A stretch of DNA of 64,000 nucleotides from Sarcodiotheca gaudichaudii (GCA_032355985.1 JAUKVZ010000006.1:124001-188000), one strand, 5' to 3'. Numbered from the stretch's first letter, positions 33,011 to 41,768 are shown. Made by a program: numbers and translations. The notes: generated by a model from the letters alone, not told the origin.

Positions 33011-33883
33011 ATGGTTCCGCCGAGTGAACTGCTGCGTGCGATGGAAGATCCCTCCATGCGCCATGCGGCCATCACGCATCTTCCGATCGCGCTGGCGATC
33101 ATCGCCTTCATTCTGGCGCTGGTCGGTGCGCTCTTTCGAAGCTGGTCGCGCGTGCCGCTTGCGCTGGCGCTGCTCGCCTTCATGGCGCTGGTCATGACGG
33201 CGCGCATGGGCTCGGTGAGTGGAAGCGAGGCGGAGAACGTCGTCGGCGCGATCGCCCAGGAAGCAAGAGAAGCGCTGCATCAGCACAAACGGATGGGCAC
33301 GCCGCTGTATCTCTATGCGATCGGCGTTTCGCTCGTCACGTTCACCGGCCTGCTGAATAAGTGGAAGCTCGGCCTGATCTTTCCGTGGCTGGCCGTCGTC
33401 GGCGGCGGATTCCTGCTCATGTGGACGAGCATGACGGCGCACAGAGGCGGACAGCTTGTGTATGTCTACGGCCTGGGCACGCCCAATCCGGTGACGGATA
33501 CACAGCTCGCCATCGAAGCAGGGGAGTACGTCGAGCCGACGCCGGCGTATGACGATCCGCGTGTCGTCTTCTTCCACGAGCGCGTGCGGCCAATCCTCTA
33601 CAACAACTGCATGGGCTGCCATCCGACTGAAGATCCGGATGGCGATCTCTCGCTCACATCCATCGCTGGCGTCTTGAAGGGCGGCTCGCGCGGGCCGGCC
33701 ATCATGCCCGGCGATCCTGATGAGAGTCTGCTGGTGCGCGCGATCAGTTGGGAGGATGACGAGCTGTTCATGCCGCCGGATCTTGAGCTTTCCGACGATG
33801 ATCGCGCCGTCATCGCGCAGTGGATCCGGGATGGCGCGGTGTGGGATCACGAACTTCCGGCGCCGGCGGAATCCGATGAGTGA
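33011..33883 (+). CDS. Membrane-anchored planctomycete-type cytochrome c
   Basis: This 290-residue protein has about four N-terminal transmembrane helices (residues 20-145; the HAAITHLPIALAIIAFILAL start resembles DUF2231-type domains) and a C-terminal periplasmic heme domain. Seen: one CxxCH heme site (NNCMGCHP, about 198-205), then the planctomycete cytochrome C pattern (GDLSLTSIAGVLKGGSRGPAIMPGDPDESLLVRAI) and MPPD, whose Met may be the distal heme ligand. The start at 33011 is fixed by GAGGTG 3 bases before the ATG. The stop overlaps the next gene by 8 bases. Likely an electron carrier at the outer face of the inner membrane. The divergent Tat flavoprotein is a candidate partner. Confidence 0.85.
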   Translation: MVPPSELLRAMEDPSMRHAAITHLPIALAIIAFILALVGALFRSWSRVPLALALLAFMALVMTARMGSVSGSEAENVVGAIAQEAREALHQHKRMGTPLYLYAIGVSLVTFTGLLNKWKLGLIFPWLAVVGGGFLLMWTSMTAHRGGQLVYVYGLGTPNPVTDTQLAIEAGEYVEPTPAYDDPRVVFFHERVRPILYNNCMGCHPTEDPDGDLSLTSIAGVLKGGSRGPAIMPGDPDESLLVRAISWEDDELFMPPDLELSDDDRAVIAQWIRDGAVWDHELPAPAESDE

Positions 33884-34490
33884 GTCGTCCTTCGATCCCA
33901 AGCCCGTCACGCTTGAGGTGAATCGCGCGCGTCTGCGCCCCATCGCGGCGACAGATCTGGATGGCCTCATCGAAGCCGGACATGATCCGGAAGTCTGGAA
34001 GTGGCTGGCCGGTCCCGGCTTCAGCGATCATGCATTCGCGCGCCAGTGGCTGGAGCAGGCGCTTGGTGAAGTGGATCGCGCTGAATCCGTCGTCTTCGTC
34101 ATCGAAGATCGCCAGACTGGCGCTCTTGTGGGCTCGACGCGATACATGACGATCCGGCGCGAGCATCGAGGCATGGAAATCGGCTGGACATGGATCGCGC
34201 CGTCACATCAGCGCACGTCAATCAACACCGAATGCAAACGGATGCTGCTGGCGCATGCGTTCGAGGATCTGGGCGCCCTGCGCATCGAGCTGAAGACGGA
34301 TGATCTCAATGATCGTTCAAAGACGGCAATGCGCCGCATCGGCGCGGTGTACGAGGGCGTCTTTCGCAGTCAGATGATCATGCCGGACGGGCGCATTCGA
34401 GATTCGGCGTATTTCAGCGTGGTGCGCGATGACTGGCCCGAGGTTCGCCGCAGACTGGATGAGATGCTCGCGGCGCACCCGGCCGAATGA
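33876..34490 (+). CDS. GNAT-family N-acetyltransferase (RimJ/RimL type)
   Basis: This cytoplasmic acetyl-CoA-dependent acetyltransferase (204 residues) resembles enzymes that act on protein N-termini or small amines. Seen: an N-terminal LRPIAATDLDGLIEAGHDPEVW, the central strand GALVGSTRYMTIRREHRGMEIGWTWIAPSHQRT (the acetyl-CoA loop), and the C-terminal LGALRIELKTDDLNDRSKTAMRRIGAVYEG typical of RimJ/L relatives. The start ATG lies inside the end of the cytochrome gene (8-base overlap), so translation is coupled. The substrate cannot be assigned. It converges on msrA with a 6-base gap. Confidence 0.88.
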   Translation: MSESSFDPKPVTLEVNRARLRPIAATDLDGLIEAGHDPEVWKWLAGPGFSDHAFARQWLEQALGEVDRAESVVFVIEDRQTGALVGSTRYMTIRREHRGMEIGWTWIAPSHQRTSINTECKRMLLAHAFEDLGALRIELKTDDLNDRSKTAMRRIGAVYEGVFRSQMIMPDGRIRDSAYFSVVRDDWPEVRRRLDEMLAAHPAE

Positions 34491-34496
34491 TCAAAC

Positions 34497-34982
34497 TCAG
34501 TTCTGCTTAATCGCGCACGCCGCGTTGGGATTCTTCTCAACGTAGCGCTGGTGATATTCCTCGGCGCGATAGTAGGGGCCTGCGTCCTCGATCTGCGTGA
34601 CGACGGGCTTGTCGAACTCGCCGGAAGCGCTGAGCGCATCGCGCGCTGCGAGCGCGATTTCCTTCTGCTCAGGCGTGTGGCAGAAGATGGCGGAGCGATA
34701 CTGCGAACCGACATCCGGTCCCTGCCGATTCAGCGTGGTCGGATTGTGGATTTCCCAGAAGATGTCGAGCAACTCTTCGAAGGTGATCACATCGGGATCG
34801 AAATCGATCTCGATCGCCTCGGCATGGCCGGTGGCGTCGGCGCAGACCTGTTCGTACGTCGGATTGTCAGTCTTTCCTCCGGTGTATCCGACGGAGGTCG
34901 ACGCGACGCCTTCGACATGCATGAAGGCGGCCTCGACACCCCAGAAGCAACCGGCGGCAAACGTGGCTTTCTCGGTGGCCAT
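34497..34982 (-). CDS. msrA: Peptide methionine sulfoxide reductase A
   Basis: This cytoplasmic enzyme (161 residues) reduces methionine-S-sulfoxide in proteins and repairs oxidative damage. Seen: MATEKATFAAGCFWGVEAAF with the catalytic Cys in GCFWG, GYTGGKTDNPTYEQVCADATGHAEAI, FDPDVITFEELLDIFWEIHNPTTLNRQGPDVGSQYRS, and the C-terminal YYRAEEYHQRYVEKNP, all family hallmarks. There is no signal peptide and no MsrB fusion. AGGAG 9 bases upstream of 34982 fixes the start. Confidence 0.96.
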   Translation of the reverse strand: MATEKATFAAGCFWGVEAAFMHVEGVASTSVGYTGGKTDNPTYEQVCADATGHAEAIEIDFDPDVITFEELLDIFWEIHNPTTLNRQGPDVGSQYRSAIFCHTPEQKEIALAARDALSASGEFDKPVVTQIEDAGPYYRAEEYHQRYVEKNPNAACAIKQN

Positions 34983-35043
34983 ATGAAGAATCTCCTGCAG
35001 AGCACTGCGCTGAAATCGTCGGGGAGAATAGTAGGCCGCGGCG

Positions 35044-35601
35044 TCAGGTTTCGCCTTCGGACATCGCGTGGCGCAGCCAGGCGGAGCAAAATCGCCAGTC
35101 GGCCTTGACGGTCGATTCAGACACGTCCAGCGCCCGTGCCGTCTGCTCAATCGTCAGGCCGAGCAGGAATCGCAGGTGGGCGATTTCGGCCCAGCGCTCG
35201 TTGTGTGCCGCAAGCTCCGTCAGTGCGTGATCGAGCGCCTCGATCCGAGATTCGCCGAACTCGTCAAGCGCCGGGAACTCGATGCGGCTCAGCGGCTCCG
35301 CTTGCCGAGCCGGAATCGCCTTCCTTCGGCGCGCCCGATCAATCAATGCGCGTCGCATGGCAAGCGCACATGCATTGAGGAAATGTCTGCTGTCCTGCCA
35401 ATGATCGTCGTCAACGCCGATGAGCCGCATGTACGCCTCATGCACAAGGGCTGTGGGTTGAAGGGTCTGTCCGGGCGACTCGCCCGCGAGCAGATGGGCA
35501 GCGATGCGGCGAAGCTCCGCGTAGACGTCCTCAAGAGGCGGATGCGAAGATTCCGCTCCATGCCTTCCCGGAGTCACCTCTTGAGATGAATCGTCTTGCA
35601 T
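35044..35601 (-). CDS. ECF sigma factor (planctomycete/acidobacterial type)
   Basis: This extracytoplasmic-function sigma factor (185 residues) directs RNA polymerase to a specific promoter set. Seen: region 2 (LRRIAAHLLAGESPGQTLQPTALVHEAYMRLIG ... HFLNACALAMRRALIDRARRR) and region 4 (LRFLLGLTIEQTARALDVSESTVKADWRFCSAWL, a helix-turn-helix for the -35). The LQPTALVHEAYxRL pattern marks the ECF group common in planctomycetes and acidobacteria, which is usually controlled by a linked Ser/Thr kinase rather than a classical anti-sigma factor. A kinase of that type lies at 37020-39335, with one opposite-strand gene in between. The ATG at 35601 was chosen by homology; longer forms run into the promoter of the divergent gene. 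Confidence 0.9.
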   Translation of the reverse strand: MQDDSSQEVTPGRHGAESSHPPLEDVYAELRRIAAHLLAGESPGQTLQPTALVHEAYMRLIGVDDDHWQDSRHFLNACALAMRRALIDRARRRKAIPARQAEPLSRIEFPALDEFGESRIEALDHALTELAAHNERWAEIAHLRFLLGLTIEQTARALDVSESTVKADWRFCSAWLRHAMSEGET

Positions 35602-35721
35602 GTCCGAAAAAGACTCCGGCAAAACCTGACCACTCTGACAGAATAGCTCGCAGTCTCTCATGACAATGCGAAGTCCGGTCCCGGAGTCCGGATCGCATCG
35701 TAGAAACAAGGAGATTCTGTC

Positions 35722-37008
35722 ATGGGAATCAACCGGACTGACGCGACGTGGATCGCTCTTGGCGCGGCCTTCTGCGGAACGGCCGCAGGGGCTCATGGTG
35801 GCGTTCAAACGACGTTTGAGCAGCTTGCAGATCACCCGGATGGACGGCTCGCCTCCCGAGCCTGGGATGTCAGTGCAGACGGTTCTGTCATAGTCGGGCG
35901 TTTCAAACTGGGGGATGAACTGGGCGCAGCGATGTGGACCGACGGCGCTCCGGTGGCCCTGGGAGATCTTTCCGGCGGCATGGAATTGTCGACGGCGCAT
36001 TGCGTGAGCGCCAACGGCAGTATCGTCGCCGGGATCGGACACAACGGAACTGCATGGGAGGCATTTCGATGGGAGTCCGATGTCATGGCGCCGCTGGGTC
36101 TGCTCAGCGGATTCCCGTGGCTGAGCACGGTCAACGGTATGTCGGCCGATGGTTCAGTTCTGGTCGGCCACGCTTATGTCCAGCAGCCGCCGAGTACGAA
36201 TTGGGCGGCGACTCAATGGTCAAACGGTGGACCCGTGACTGAACTCCTGGACTTTCCAGATGGAGTGCAAGCCGCGTCGGCGCAAGGCGTCGTGGATCTT
36301 GATGACGATTTCATCGTTGTTGGAATTGGACGAACTGCTGCCTCGCAGACACATCAGGCCTGCTACTGGGACTCGTCAGGGAACCGCGTACAGCTGACGA
36401 ATCTTTCGGGAGACGGCAGTCCTCATTCGGCGGTCATCGAAGGGATGATGGTTGGCGTCGATCTCGTCCTTGTCGGACACTCTTCGTCGGGCGCAGTCAG
36501 TGGAACGAATCGCGCGGAAGCCTGCCGCTGGATCAATGGAGCGCCGCAGTCGCTCGGGGATCTCCCCGGAGGAATCGCCAATGCGAGCGCCTACGACATC
36601 GATACGTCGGGGCGAACGATTGTCGGAATGGGATCAACGGCGCTGGGCAGCGAGGCGTTCATATGGCGCGATTCGATCGGCATGCAGAATCTAAGGACGT
36701 GGCTTGAGACGACGTACGCCATCGATCTGGCAGGCTGGGTGTTTCTGATCGCCACTGGCATTTCCGCGGATGGGAACACGATCGTTGGATACGGCATTGA
36801 TCCCATGGGTGATGAGCGCGCATGGGCCGTGCGCTTCGCACCGTGCCCAGCGGATTTCGATGGTGACGGCGCAGTCGGCTCGGCGGACCTCTCGCAGCTC
36901 ATCGGTCAATGGGGCGCGATAGGCGATGTGACGGATCTGGATGGCGACGGGACGACCGGCAGCGCAGATCTAGCGAGCCTGCTGGGAAGTTGGGGAAGCT
37001 GCCCTTAG
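35722..37008 (+). CDS. Secreted HAF-repeat beta-propeller with dockerin-like C-terminus
   Basis: This exported protein has 428 residues. Seen: a signal peptide (MGINRTDATWIALGAAFCGT...), repeated blades of the extracellular HAF type (AWDVSADGSVIVG, HCVSANGSIVAG, GMSADGSVLVG, YDIDTSGRTIVGMG, GISADGNTIVGYG, each followed by an A-x-W/R-W strand), and a C-terminal Ca-binding dockerin-like pair (DFDGDGAVGSADLSQLIGQW; DLDGDGTTGSADLASLLGSW) ending GSCP. AAGGAG 9 bases before the ATG gives the start. It is inserted, in opposite orientation, between the ECF sigma factor and its likely kinase, and might be a target of that sigma factor. Confidence 0.87.
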   Translation: MGINRTDATWIALGAAFCGTAAGAHGGVQTTFEQLADHPDGRLASRAWDVSADGSVIVGRFKLGDELGAAMWTDGAPVALGDLSGGMELSTAHCVSANGSIVAGIGHNGTAWEAFRWESDVMAPLGLLSGFPWLSTVNGMSADGSVLVGHAYVQQPPSTNWAATQWSNGGPVTELLDFPDGVQAASAQGVVDLDDDFIVVGIGRTAASQTHQACYWDSSGNRVQLTNLSGDGSPHSAVIEGMMVGVDLVLVGHSSSGAVSGTNRAEACRWINGAPQSLGDLPGGIANASAYDIDTSGRTIVGMGSTALGSEAFIWRDSIGMQNLRTWLETTYAIDLAGWVFLIATGISADGNTIVGYGIDPMGDERAWAVRFAPCPADFDGDGAVGSADLSQLIGQWGAIGDVTDLDGDGTTGSADLASLLGSWGSCP

Positions 37009-37019
37009 CGTCGATCGGT

Positions 37020-39335
37020 CTATGACTGATCGAGCGCCGCCTGAATCTCAGGAAGCAACTCATGATCCGGATGGTTGCTTGTCAGGTAGGCCTTGGCGCG
37101 CTCGAGATGAGGACGAGCTTCGTCAATGCGCCCGTGATCTTCGAGCATGATGCCGAAGTTCGCTCTGAAGATGGCGAGATAGAGATCATTCGACCTGCCC
37201 TCGAGCGGCTCGGCGTCCGCAAGCAACTCGATCCACATCTGCTCCGCCTCTTCGAATCGATTCATTTCGAGGAGAAGCACCGCATACTCGTGTCTCGCAA
37301 CATGCCACTCGGCGTGATTCTGCTCGTGGCCTGCTGAGGCGAACGTCGCAAGCGAATCGAGATACATCGCCTCAGACTCCTCGTAGCGACCGAGTTTGCG
37401 CAACACGCGTGCAAGCACCTTTTTCCACGCAGATGCCCAGGGATGGTGCGTGTCGCGCGCATCATGCAGTTCGACGACGCGGCGGTATTCCCGCTCGGCC
37501 GCTTCGTAGTCGCCGCGCATCTCATAGTGTTTTCCCACGAACTGACGAGCACGCAGAGCCATGATCGCGTCCTCGCCATTCGACGCTGCTATTGAGTCGG
37601 CTTCCGCGATCAACTCCGCGAGAGCCTCGTCATCCGCCCTGGTCGCGCTGCGCGCAGTTCGAAGGGTCAGCTCGTAGTTCTCAAGCGTGGCAGGGTGGAC
37701 GGATTGATGACCGACGATGGCTGGTTTGTGCCGCATCAGCAACTGCAGCGCTTGGTTCGGTTTGCCAACGTGCAGGAGTGTGCCCGCAAGTTGTTCGGCA
37801 ACGATCGCGGAATCCAGATGATCTTCACCCCGAGCGGAAAGCACGGATTCGTACGATTCAGTGAAATGGCGCTCCGCTTGATCCCAGCGACCAAAGCTCG
37901 CATACCAGTTGCCCAGATGACCATGAAGTCGCCCATTGAGCATCGGGGTCCCAATGACCGTCGACAGCGCACGCTTTGCAAACTCGTCGATTTCATCGAC
38001 CGTGATGTCCTGATGCATGCGCGTCGCATCAGCGGTTGTCTTCAGGAAATCGACGATCAGGATTGACAATTCATTGGCGTCATCGAAGCTTCGCTCGGCG
38101 TTCAAACGAGATTGCTCTGCCTCTTGTCGGGCCGACTCTGAGCGAACGAGCGCCGCGCTGGTGACGATGACAGCGATGAGCATCACGACGAAGATCGCAG
38201 CGACTGATGTCACCAGCGCCCGATGCCTTCGCGCAAAGAGCCGCGCCTGTTTCCATGCGCCGGGCCTTCTTGCGCGGATCGGCTCGTCGCGCAGGAATCG
38301 GCGAATCTCCTCGCCAAGCTCGGCGACGGATTGATAACGCTCGTCTCGATCCTTGGCGAGCGCCTTGAGGATGATCGTCTCAAGATCGCCGCGCAGCAGT
38401 GGGGCGGCTGTGCTGGGGCGCGTCGGCGCATCGGACTTGATGATGCGCAGCGCTGCCGGCAGCGGCGCCGAACTCACGTCATAGGGCAATCTTCCGCACA
38501 ACAGCTCAAAGAGCACGACCCCCAGCGAGTACACATCACTGCGAATGTCGATGTCATGTGGATCCGCATCGCATTGCTCGGGGCTCATGTACTGCAGCGT
38601 GCCAAGCAGTTGGCCCACATTCGTTTGCAGTGTCGTGATGGCGATGTCGCTGTCCGTGCCGCGCGCGACGCCGAAATCGATGATCTTCGGATTCCCGGTC
38701 GAATCGATCAGGATATTGCTCGGCTTCAGGTCGCGATGGATGACGCCCTTCTGATGCCCGTGGTGCACGGCGTCGCATATCTGGGAAAAGAGCTCGAGCC
38801 GATCTTTCAGTCGAAGCGTCTTTTCCTGTGCGTAATCCGTCAGCGCGCGCGCTCCGGCGATGTATTCCATCGCGAAGTAGGGAATCTGCTGACCGTCGAG
38901 TTCATGAGCGCCCGCCTCGAAGACCTGCGCGATGCCCGGATGGTGGAGCCGAGCCAGCACCTGGCTCTCGTACTTGAAACGCCGAAGCGTTGAAGGCGAT
39001 GTCACACCCGGTCGGATGATTTTCAACGCGACTGTGCGATGCGGATCCTCCTGCACGGCAAGGAGCACAACGCCCATGCCGCCCGCCGCGATCTCCGAGC
39101 GCACTGTAAATCTGCCGATGCGCCGACCCATCAGCCCCGCACCGAACGCATGCGCCAAGGAGGCCGTCTCTTCGTGCAGCGTGTCATTCGCCTGATGTTG
39201 ATCGAGCAGCCCGCGCACAAGCGCATGCAGCCGCCCATCTTCGGCGCATGCCTCATCAAGCCACTCAGGTCGTCGCGCGGGTGGAATCTCCATGGCTTGG
39301 TCGAAGAGTTCGCGCGCGCGATCGAGATCAGCCAT
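37020..39335 (-). CDS. Membrane Ser/Thr protein kinase with TPR sensor domain
   Basis: This PknB-like eukaryotic-type kinase has 771 residues. Seen: an N-terminal helical cap (1-70, MADLDRARELFDQAMEIPPARRPEWLDEAC, usual in planctomycete kinases); kinase domain about 75-345 with IAAGGMGVVLLA, catalytic Lys in VALKII, HRDLKPSNILID, DFGVAR, and GTLQYMSPEQ; one transmembrane helix about 372-398 (TSVAAIFVVMLIAVIVTSAALV); then about 12 TPR-like helical repeats to the C-terminus, presumably periplasmic. The TPR part may sense proteins or assembly state. The nearby ECF sigma factor of the kinase-regulated group is a likely substrate. It ends 11 bases from the convergent HAF gene. Confidence 0.92.
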   Translation of the reverse strand: MADLDRARELFDQAMEIPPARRPEWLDEACAEDGRLHALVRGLLDQHQANDTLHEETASLAHAFGAGLMGRRIGRFTVRSEIAAGGMGVVLLAVQEDPHRTVALKIIRPGVTSPSTLRRFKYESQVLARLHHPGIAQVFEAGAHELDGQQIPYFAMEYIAGARALTDYAQEKTLRLKDRLELFSQICDAVHHGHQKGVIHRDLKPSNILIDSTGNPKIIDFGVARGTDSDIAITTLQTNVGQLLGTLQYMSPEQCDADPHDIDIRSDVYSLGVVLFELLCGRLPYDVSSAPLPAALRIIKSDAPTRPSTAAPLLRGDLETIILKALAKDRDERYQSVAELGEEIRRFLRDEPIRARRPGAWKQARLFARRHRALVTSVAAIFVVMLIAVIVTSAALVRSESARQEAEQSRLNAERSFDDANELSILIVDFLKTTADATRMHQDITVDEIDEFAKRALSTVIGTPMLNGRLHGHLGNWYASFGRWDQAERHFTESYESVLSARGEDHLDSAIVAEQLAGTLLHVGKPNQALQLLMRHKPAIVGHQSVHPATLENYELTLRTARSATRADDEALAELIAEADSIAASNGEDAIMALRARQFVGKHYEMRGDYEAAEREYRRVVELHDARDTHHPWASAWKKVLARVLRKLGRYEESEAMYLDSLATFASAGHEQNHAEWHVARHEYAVLLLEMNRFEEAEQMWIELLADAEPLEGRSNDLYLAIFRANFGIMLEDHGRIDEARPHLERAKAYLTSNHPDHELLPEIQAALDQS

Positions 39336-39386
39336 GGTGAGACTCGGGAGGGGACCTGGCGGCCTCCCTGCCGAAGATTCCTGAAA

Positions 39387-39461
39387 TGACCCCGGCGGGA
39401 TTCGAACCCGCGTTATCGCCGTGAAAGGGCGGTGTCCTGGACCTGGCTAGACGACGGGGCC
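39387..39461 (-). tRNA. tRNA-Glu (anticodon TTC)
   Basis: This is a complete 75-base cloverleaf read on the minus strand. The acceptor stem GGCCCCG pairs with CGGGGTC (one G-T pair), with discriminator A at 39387. The anticodon loop CTTTCAC has TTC at 39423-39425 (+ strand coordinates), and the T-arm contains GGTTCGAATCC. The 3' CCA is not encoded. A short stretch (51 bases) separates it from the kinase gene downstream, so it is transcribed from its own upstream promoter. Open frames that cross it are spurious. Confidence 0.97.
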
Positions 39462-39719
39462 GGTGGGTGATTCTTCGACGTCAGGAGGCGACTTGCCTGA
39501 TCGTCTGCATGGCCTGCGCCGATGCTGACGGCTGTGCCGCCTGGGCCGAAGAGGCTCGCATAGTAGGCAGGACGCCCGCCGCCCGCCAGAGGCGAGGGGG
39601 CGAACTTCGTCGGGTCCATCGGCCCACGATTCCGGGGGACGCCGACGCCGCGGCCAGGTGTATCGGGCGCGCGAATTTGGGCTGATCCGATCGTCGATTG
39701 AGCCGATATCAGGGTCGCC

Positions 39720-40172
39720 ATGCTGATGAAACTTGAGAATCCCGACGGACCCAAACTTCACGAAGCCTCGGCCTCCCGCATTCTCGTGCGCGTGGGCGTC
39801 GCCGTGGTCGTGGTGGCCGCTTTTCTGACCACCGCCAGCGTGATCACGCCCAGCCCGACCCGCGCCTCCGACGGAAGCGTGGGCGGACTGACGGACGCCG
39901 AAATCGACGAGATGATCGCCCGAGCAGAGGCGGATCCCATCGGCACCGAGGCGCCGGTCGATCGGCCCAATCTCGGCATGCTCGAAGGTCGAGAGAAGAA
40001 CATCTACCTCTCCGCCGGTCCTCATGGCCCGCTCTACACCATCACCGACGCCGGCGGGCACATTCTCGCCGAGAACCTGACGGCCAAGGATGTGGAGCGT
40101 CAGTTCCCCGACCTGGGGCTGGAGAACATGGTCTCCGATGTCGGACTGATGGCGGATGTGCCGCTCGACTGA
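39720..40172 (+). CDS. Hypothetical single-pass membrane protein
   Basis: This small protein (150 residues, or 148 from the ATG at 39726) has one N-terminal transmembrane helix (about 20-42: ILVRVGVAVVVVAAFLTTASVI) and an acidic extracytoplasmic part. Seen in that part: a helical LTDAEIDEMIARAEADPIGTE, and a compact segment GREKNIYLSAGPHGPLYTITDAGGHILAENLTAKDVE, which recurs as a small beta unit in planctomycete hypothetical proteins. It precedes nadD by 42 bases and may share its transcript. No function recognised. Confidence 0.7.
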   Translation: MLMKLENPDGPKLHEASASRILVRVGVAVVVVAAFLTTASVITPSPTRASDGSVGGLTDAEIDEMIARAEADPIGTEAPVDRPNLGMLEGREKNIYLSAGPHGPLYTITDAGGHILAENLTAKDVERQFPDLGLENMVSDVGLMADVPLD

Positions 40173-40214
40173 TGCGAAGCGCAGGCCGCCGGGCGCGGGT
40201 AGCATCGCCCGTTC

Positions 40215-40883
40215 GTGGCCACGCAGCTTGAACTTTCCATTCCGGATGACGCCGGCAGCGCGCTGATCTTCGGCGGGACGTTTGATCCGCCGCATGTTGC
40301 GCATGTTCAGCTTCCGCCCATCGTGCGCGATGCGCTCAAGCTGGACTGGCTGCTGTATGTGCCTGCGGCTCAGTCGCCATTGAAGGAATCTCAAAGCGGA
40401 GCCGCAGCCGAGGATCGGCTGGCGATGATCCGCCGGGCCGCGGCGAAGGTCGATCGAGCAAGCGTCACGAATATCGAACTTGTCCGAGGGGGCGTCAGCT
40501 ACACCGTGGACACCCTGCGCGAGCTGCGCGAGAAGCTTGGATTCGATGTCACACTGCGCCTGCTCATCGGCGTCGATCAGGCGCTGGATTTCCATCGCTG
40601 GCGCGAGGCGGAGACGATCCTGAAGATTGCCGAGCCCGCCGTGATGATGCGCGGCGATCGCGAGGAGGATCTCGTGGCATTCGAGAAGCACATGCGTTCG
40701 CGCTGGCCTGAGGATGAAGCGGATCGCTGGGGCGAGCGCATCGTCCGCACGCCGCAGATGGATGTTTCTTCGACGCGCGTTCGCGAGCTGCTGCTGGAGC
40801 GCTGGCCGAAATCCCGCCCGCTCAAGAGCATGCTGCCCAAGAGCGTGCGAAGCTACATCCGGGAACATGGCCTGTACCGATGA
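40215..40883 (+). CDS. nadD: Nicotinate-nucleotide adenylyltransferase
   Basis: This cytoplasmic enzyme of NAD synthesis makes nicotinate adenine dinucleotide from NaMN and ATP. Seen in 222 residues: FGGTFDPPHVAHVQL (nucleotidyltransferase HxGH-type site, here HVAH), the LYVPAAQSPLKES segment, AMIRRA, GGVSYTVDTLRELRE, IGVDQALDFHRW, and the C-terminal ISSTxVR-type signature as VSSTRVRELL. The start is a GTG at 40215 with no ribosome site; a TAGCAT 9 bases upstream may be a -10. The stop overlaps the SDR start (ATGA), so the two are coupled. Confidence 0.93.
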   Translation: MATQLELSIPDDAGSALIFGGTFDPPHVAHVQLPPIVRDALKLDWLLYVPAAQSPLKESQSGAAAEDRLAMIRRAAAKVDRASVTNIELVRGGVSYTVDTLRELREKLGFDVTLRLLIGVDQALDFHRWREAETILKIAEPAVMMRGDREEDLVAFEKHMRSRWPEDEADRWGERIVRTPQMDVSSTRVRELLLERWPKSRPLKSMLPKSVRSYIREHGLYR

Positions 40884-41737
40884 GCGGCATCGATCTGACG
40901 AACAAGGCGATCTGCATCACGGGCGCCAGCAGCGGAATCGGCCGCGCCACCGCGATCGAATGCGCCAAGGCGGGCATGCGCGTCATGTGTACGGCTCGAC
41001 GTGAGGATCGGCTTGCCGAGGTCGTGCGGGAGATCCGCGATCTGGGCGGGGCGGCCGAGCATGCGGCATTGGATGTCACCGACGCTGATCGCGCTCGCGC
41101 CGTTATCGACGAGACGATCGAGCGATTCGGCGGGATCTACAGCGTCTTCGCCAACGCCGGCTACGGCCTGGAATCGCCATCGCACGAATCGGACGAGACC
41201 GAGCTTCGTGACATCTTCGAGACGAACTTCTGGGGCACGATGAACGTGCTGCTGCCGGCCATTGAGATCTTCAAGGAGCAGGGCGGCGGCCACGCGCTGA
41301 TCTGCTCGAGCTGTCTTTCCAAGATCGGCATCCCGCATCACGGCGCGTACTGCGCCACGAAGGCGGCGCAGGACACCATGGGACGCGCCATGCGCATCGA
41401 GCTTGCGGGCACGGGCGTCCATGTCAGCACGATTCATCCGATCGGCACGAAGACGGAGCTGTTCGAGATGATCGAGCGGCGAAGCGGCGATCTGAAGCTG
41501 ACGGATACGAAGCCGAGCCTCTTCATGCAGTCACCTGAACGGGTCGCGAGGGCGATCGTGCGTTGTTTGCGCAAGCCGAAAGGCGAGGTGTGGACGAGCC
41601 ATGGCATGCGGGCGCTGCTGGCCTTTGGCGCTCTTTCGCCAAAGACGGCTGATCGCGTGCTGACGCATCTGGCCGCCCGGCGCCTGCGGCGAAGCGAGCG
41701 AGCGCGAGCGATGAACGCCCGAAAAAAGGGGGGCTGA
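40880..41737 (+). CDS. Short-chain dehydrogenase/reductase
   Basis: This NAD(P)-dependent Rossmann oxidoreductase has 285 residues. Seen: the cofactor motif TGASSGIG (14-21), an Arg after beta-2 (TARRED) suggesting NADP, LDVTD, NAGYG, a catalytic Ser in ICSSCLSK, and Tyr-x3-Lys as YCATK, followed by PIGTKTE. The C-terminal 70 residues are basic and may bind a membrane or partner, as in some DHRS-like relatives. Translationally coupled to nadD by ATGA. Substrate unknown. Confidence 0.9.
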   Translation: MSGIDLTNKAICITGASSGIGRATAIECAKAGMRVMCTARREDRLAEVVREIRDLGGAAEHAALDVTDADRARAVIDETIERFGGIYSVFANAGYGLESPSHESDETELRDIFETNFWGTMNVLLPAIEIFKEQGGGHALICSSCLSKIGIPHHGAYCATKAAQDTMGRAMRIELAGTGVHVSTIHPIGTKTELFEMIERRSGDLKLTDTKPSLFMQSPERVARAIVRCLRKPKGEVWTSHGMRALLAFGALSPKTADRVLTHLAARRLRRSERARAMNARKKGG

Positions 41738-41768
41738 GAGCCTTCCCGGCCCTTTCAGCCGCGGTTTT
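41732..41768 (+). terminator. Intrinsic terminator after nadD-SDR
   Basis: GGCTGAGAG (41732-41740) pairs with CTTTCAGCC (41752-41760), 9 bp with one G-T pair, and TTTT follows at 41765-41768. The hairpin overlaps the stop codon of the SDR gene. Confidence 0.55.

Noticed and set aside
39447-40868. 473-codon - strand open frame
   Set aside because: Crosses the tRNA-Glu gene edge and runs antisense to nadD.
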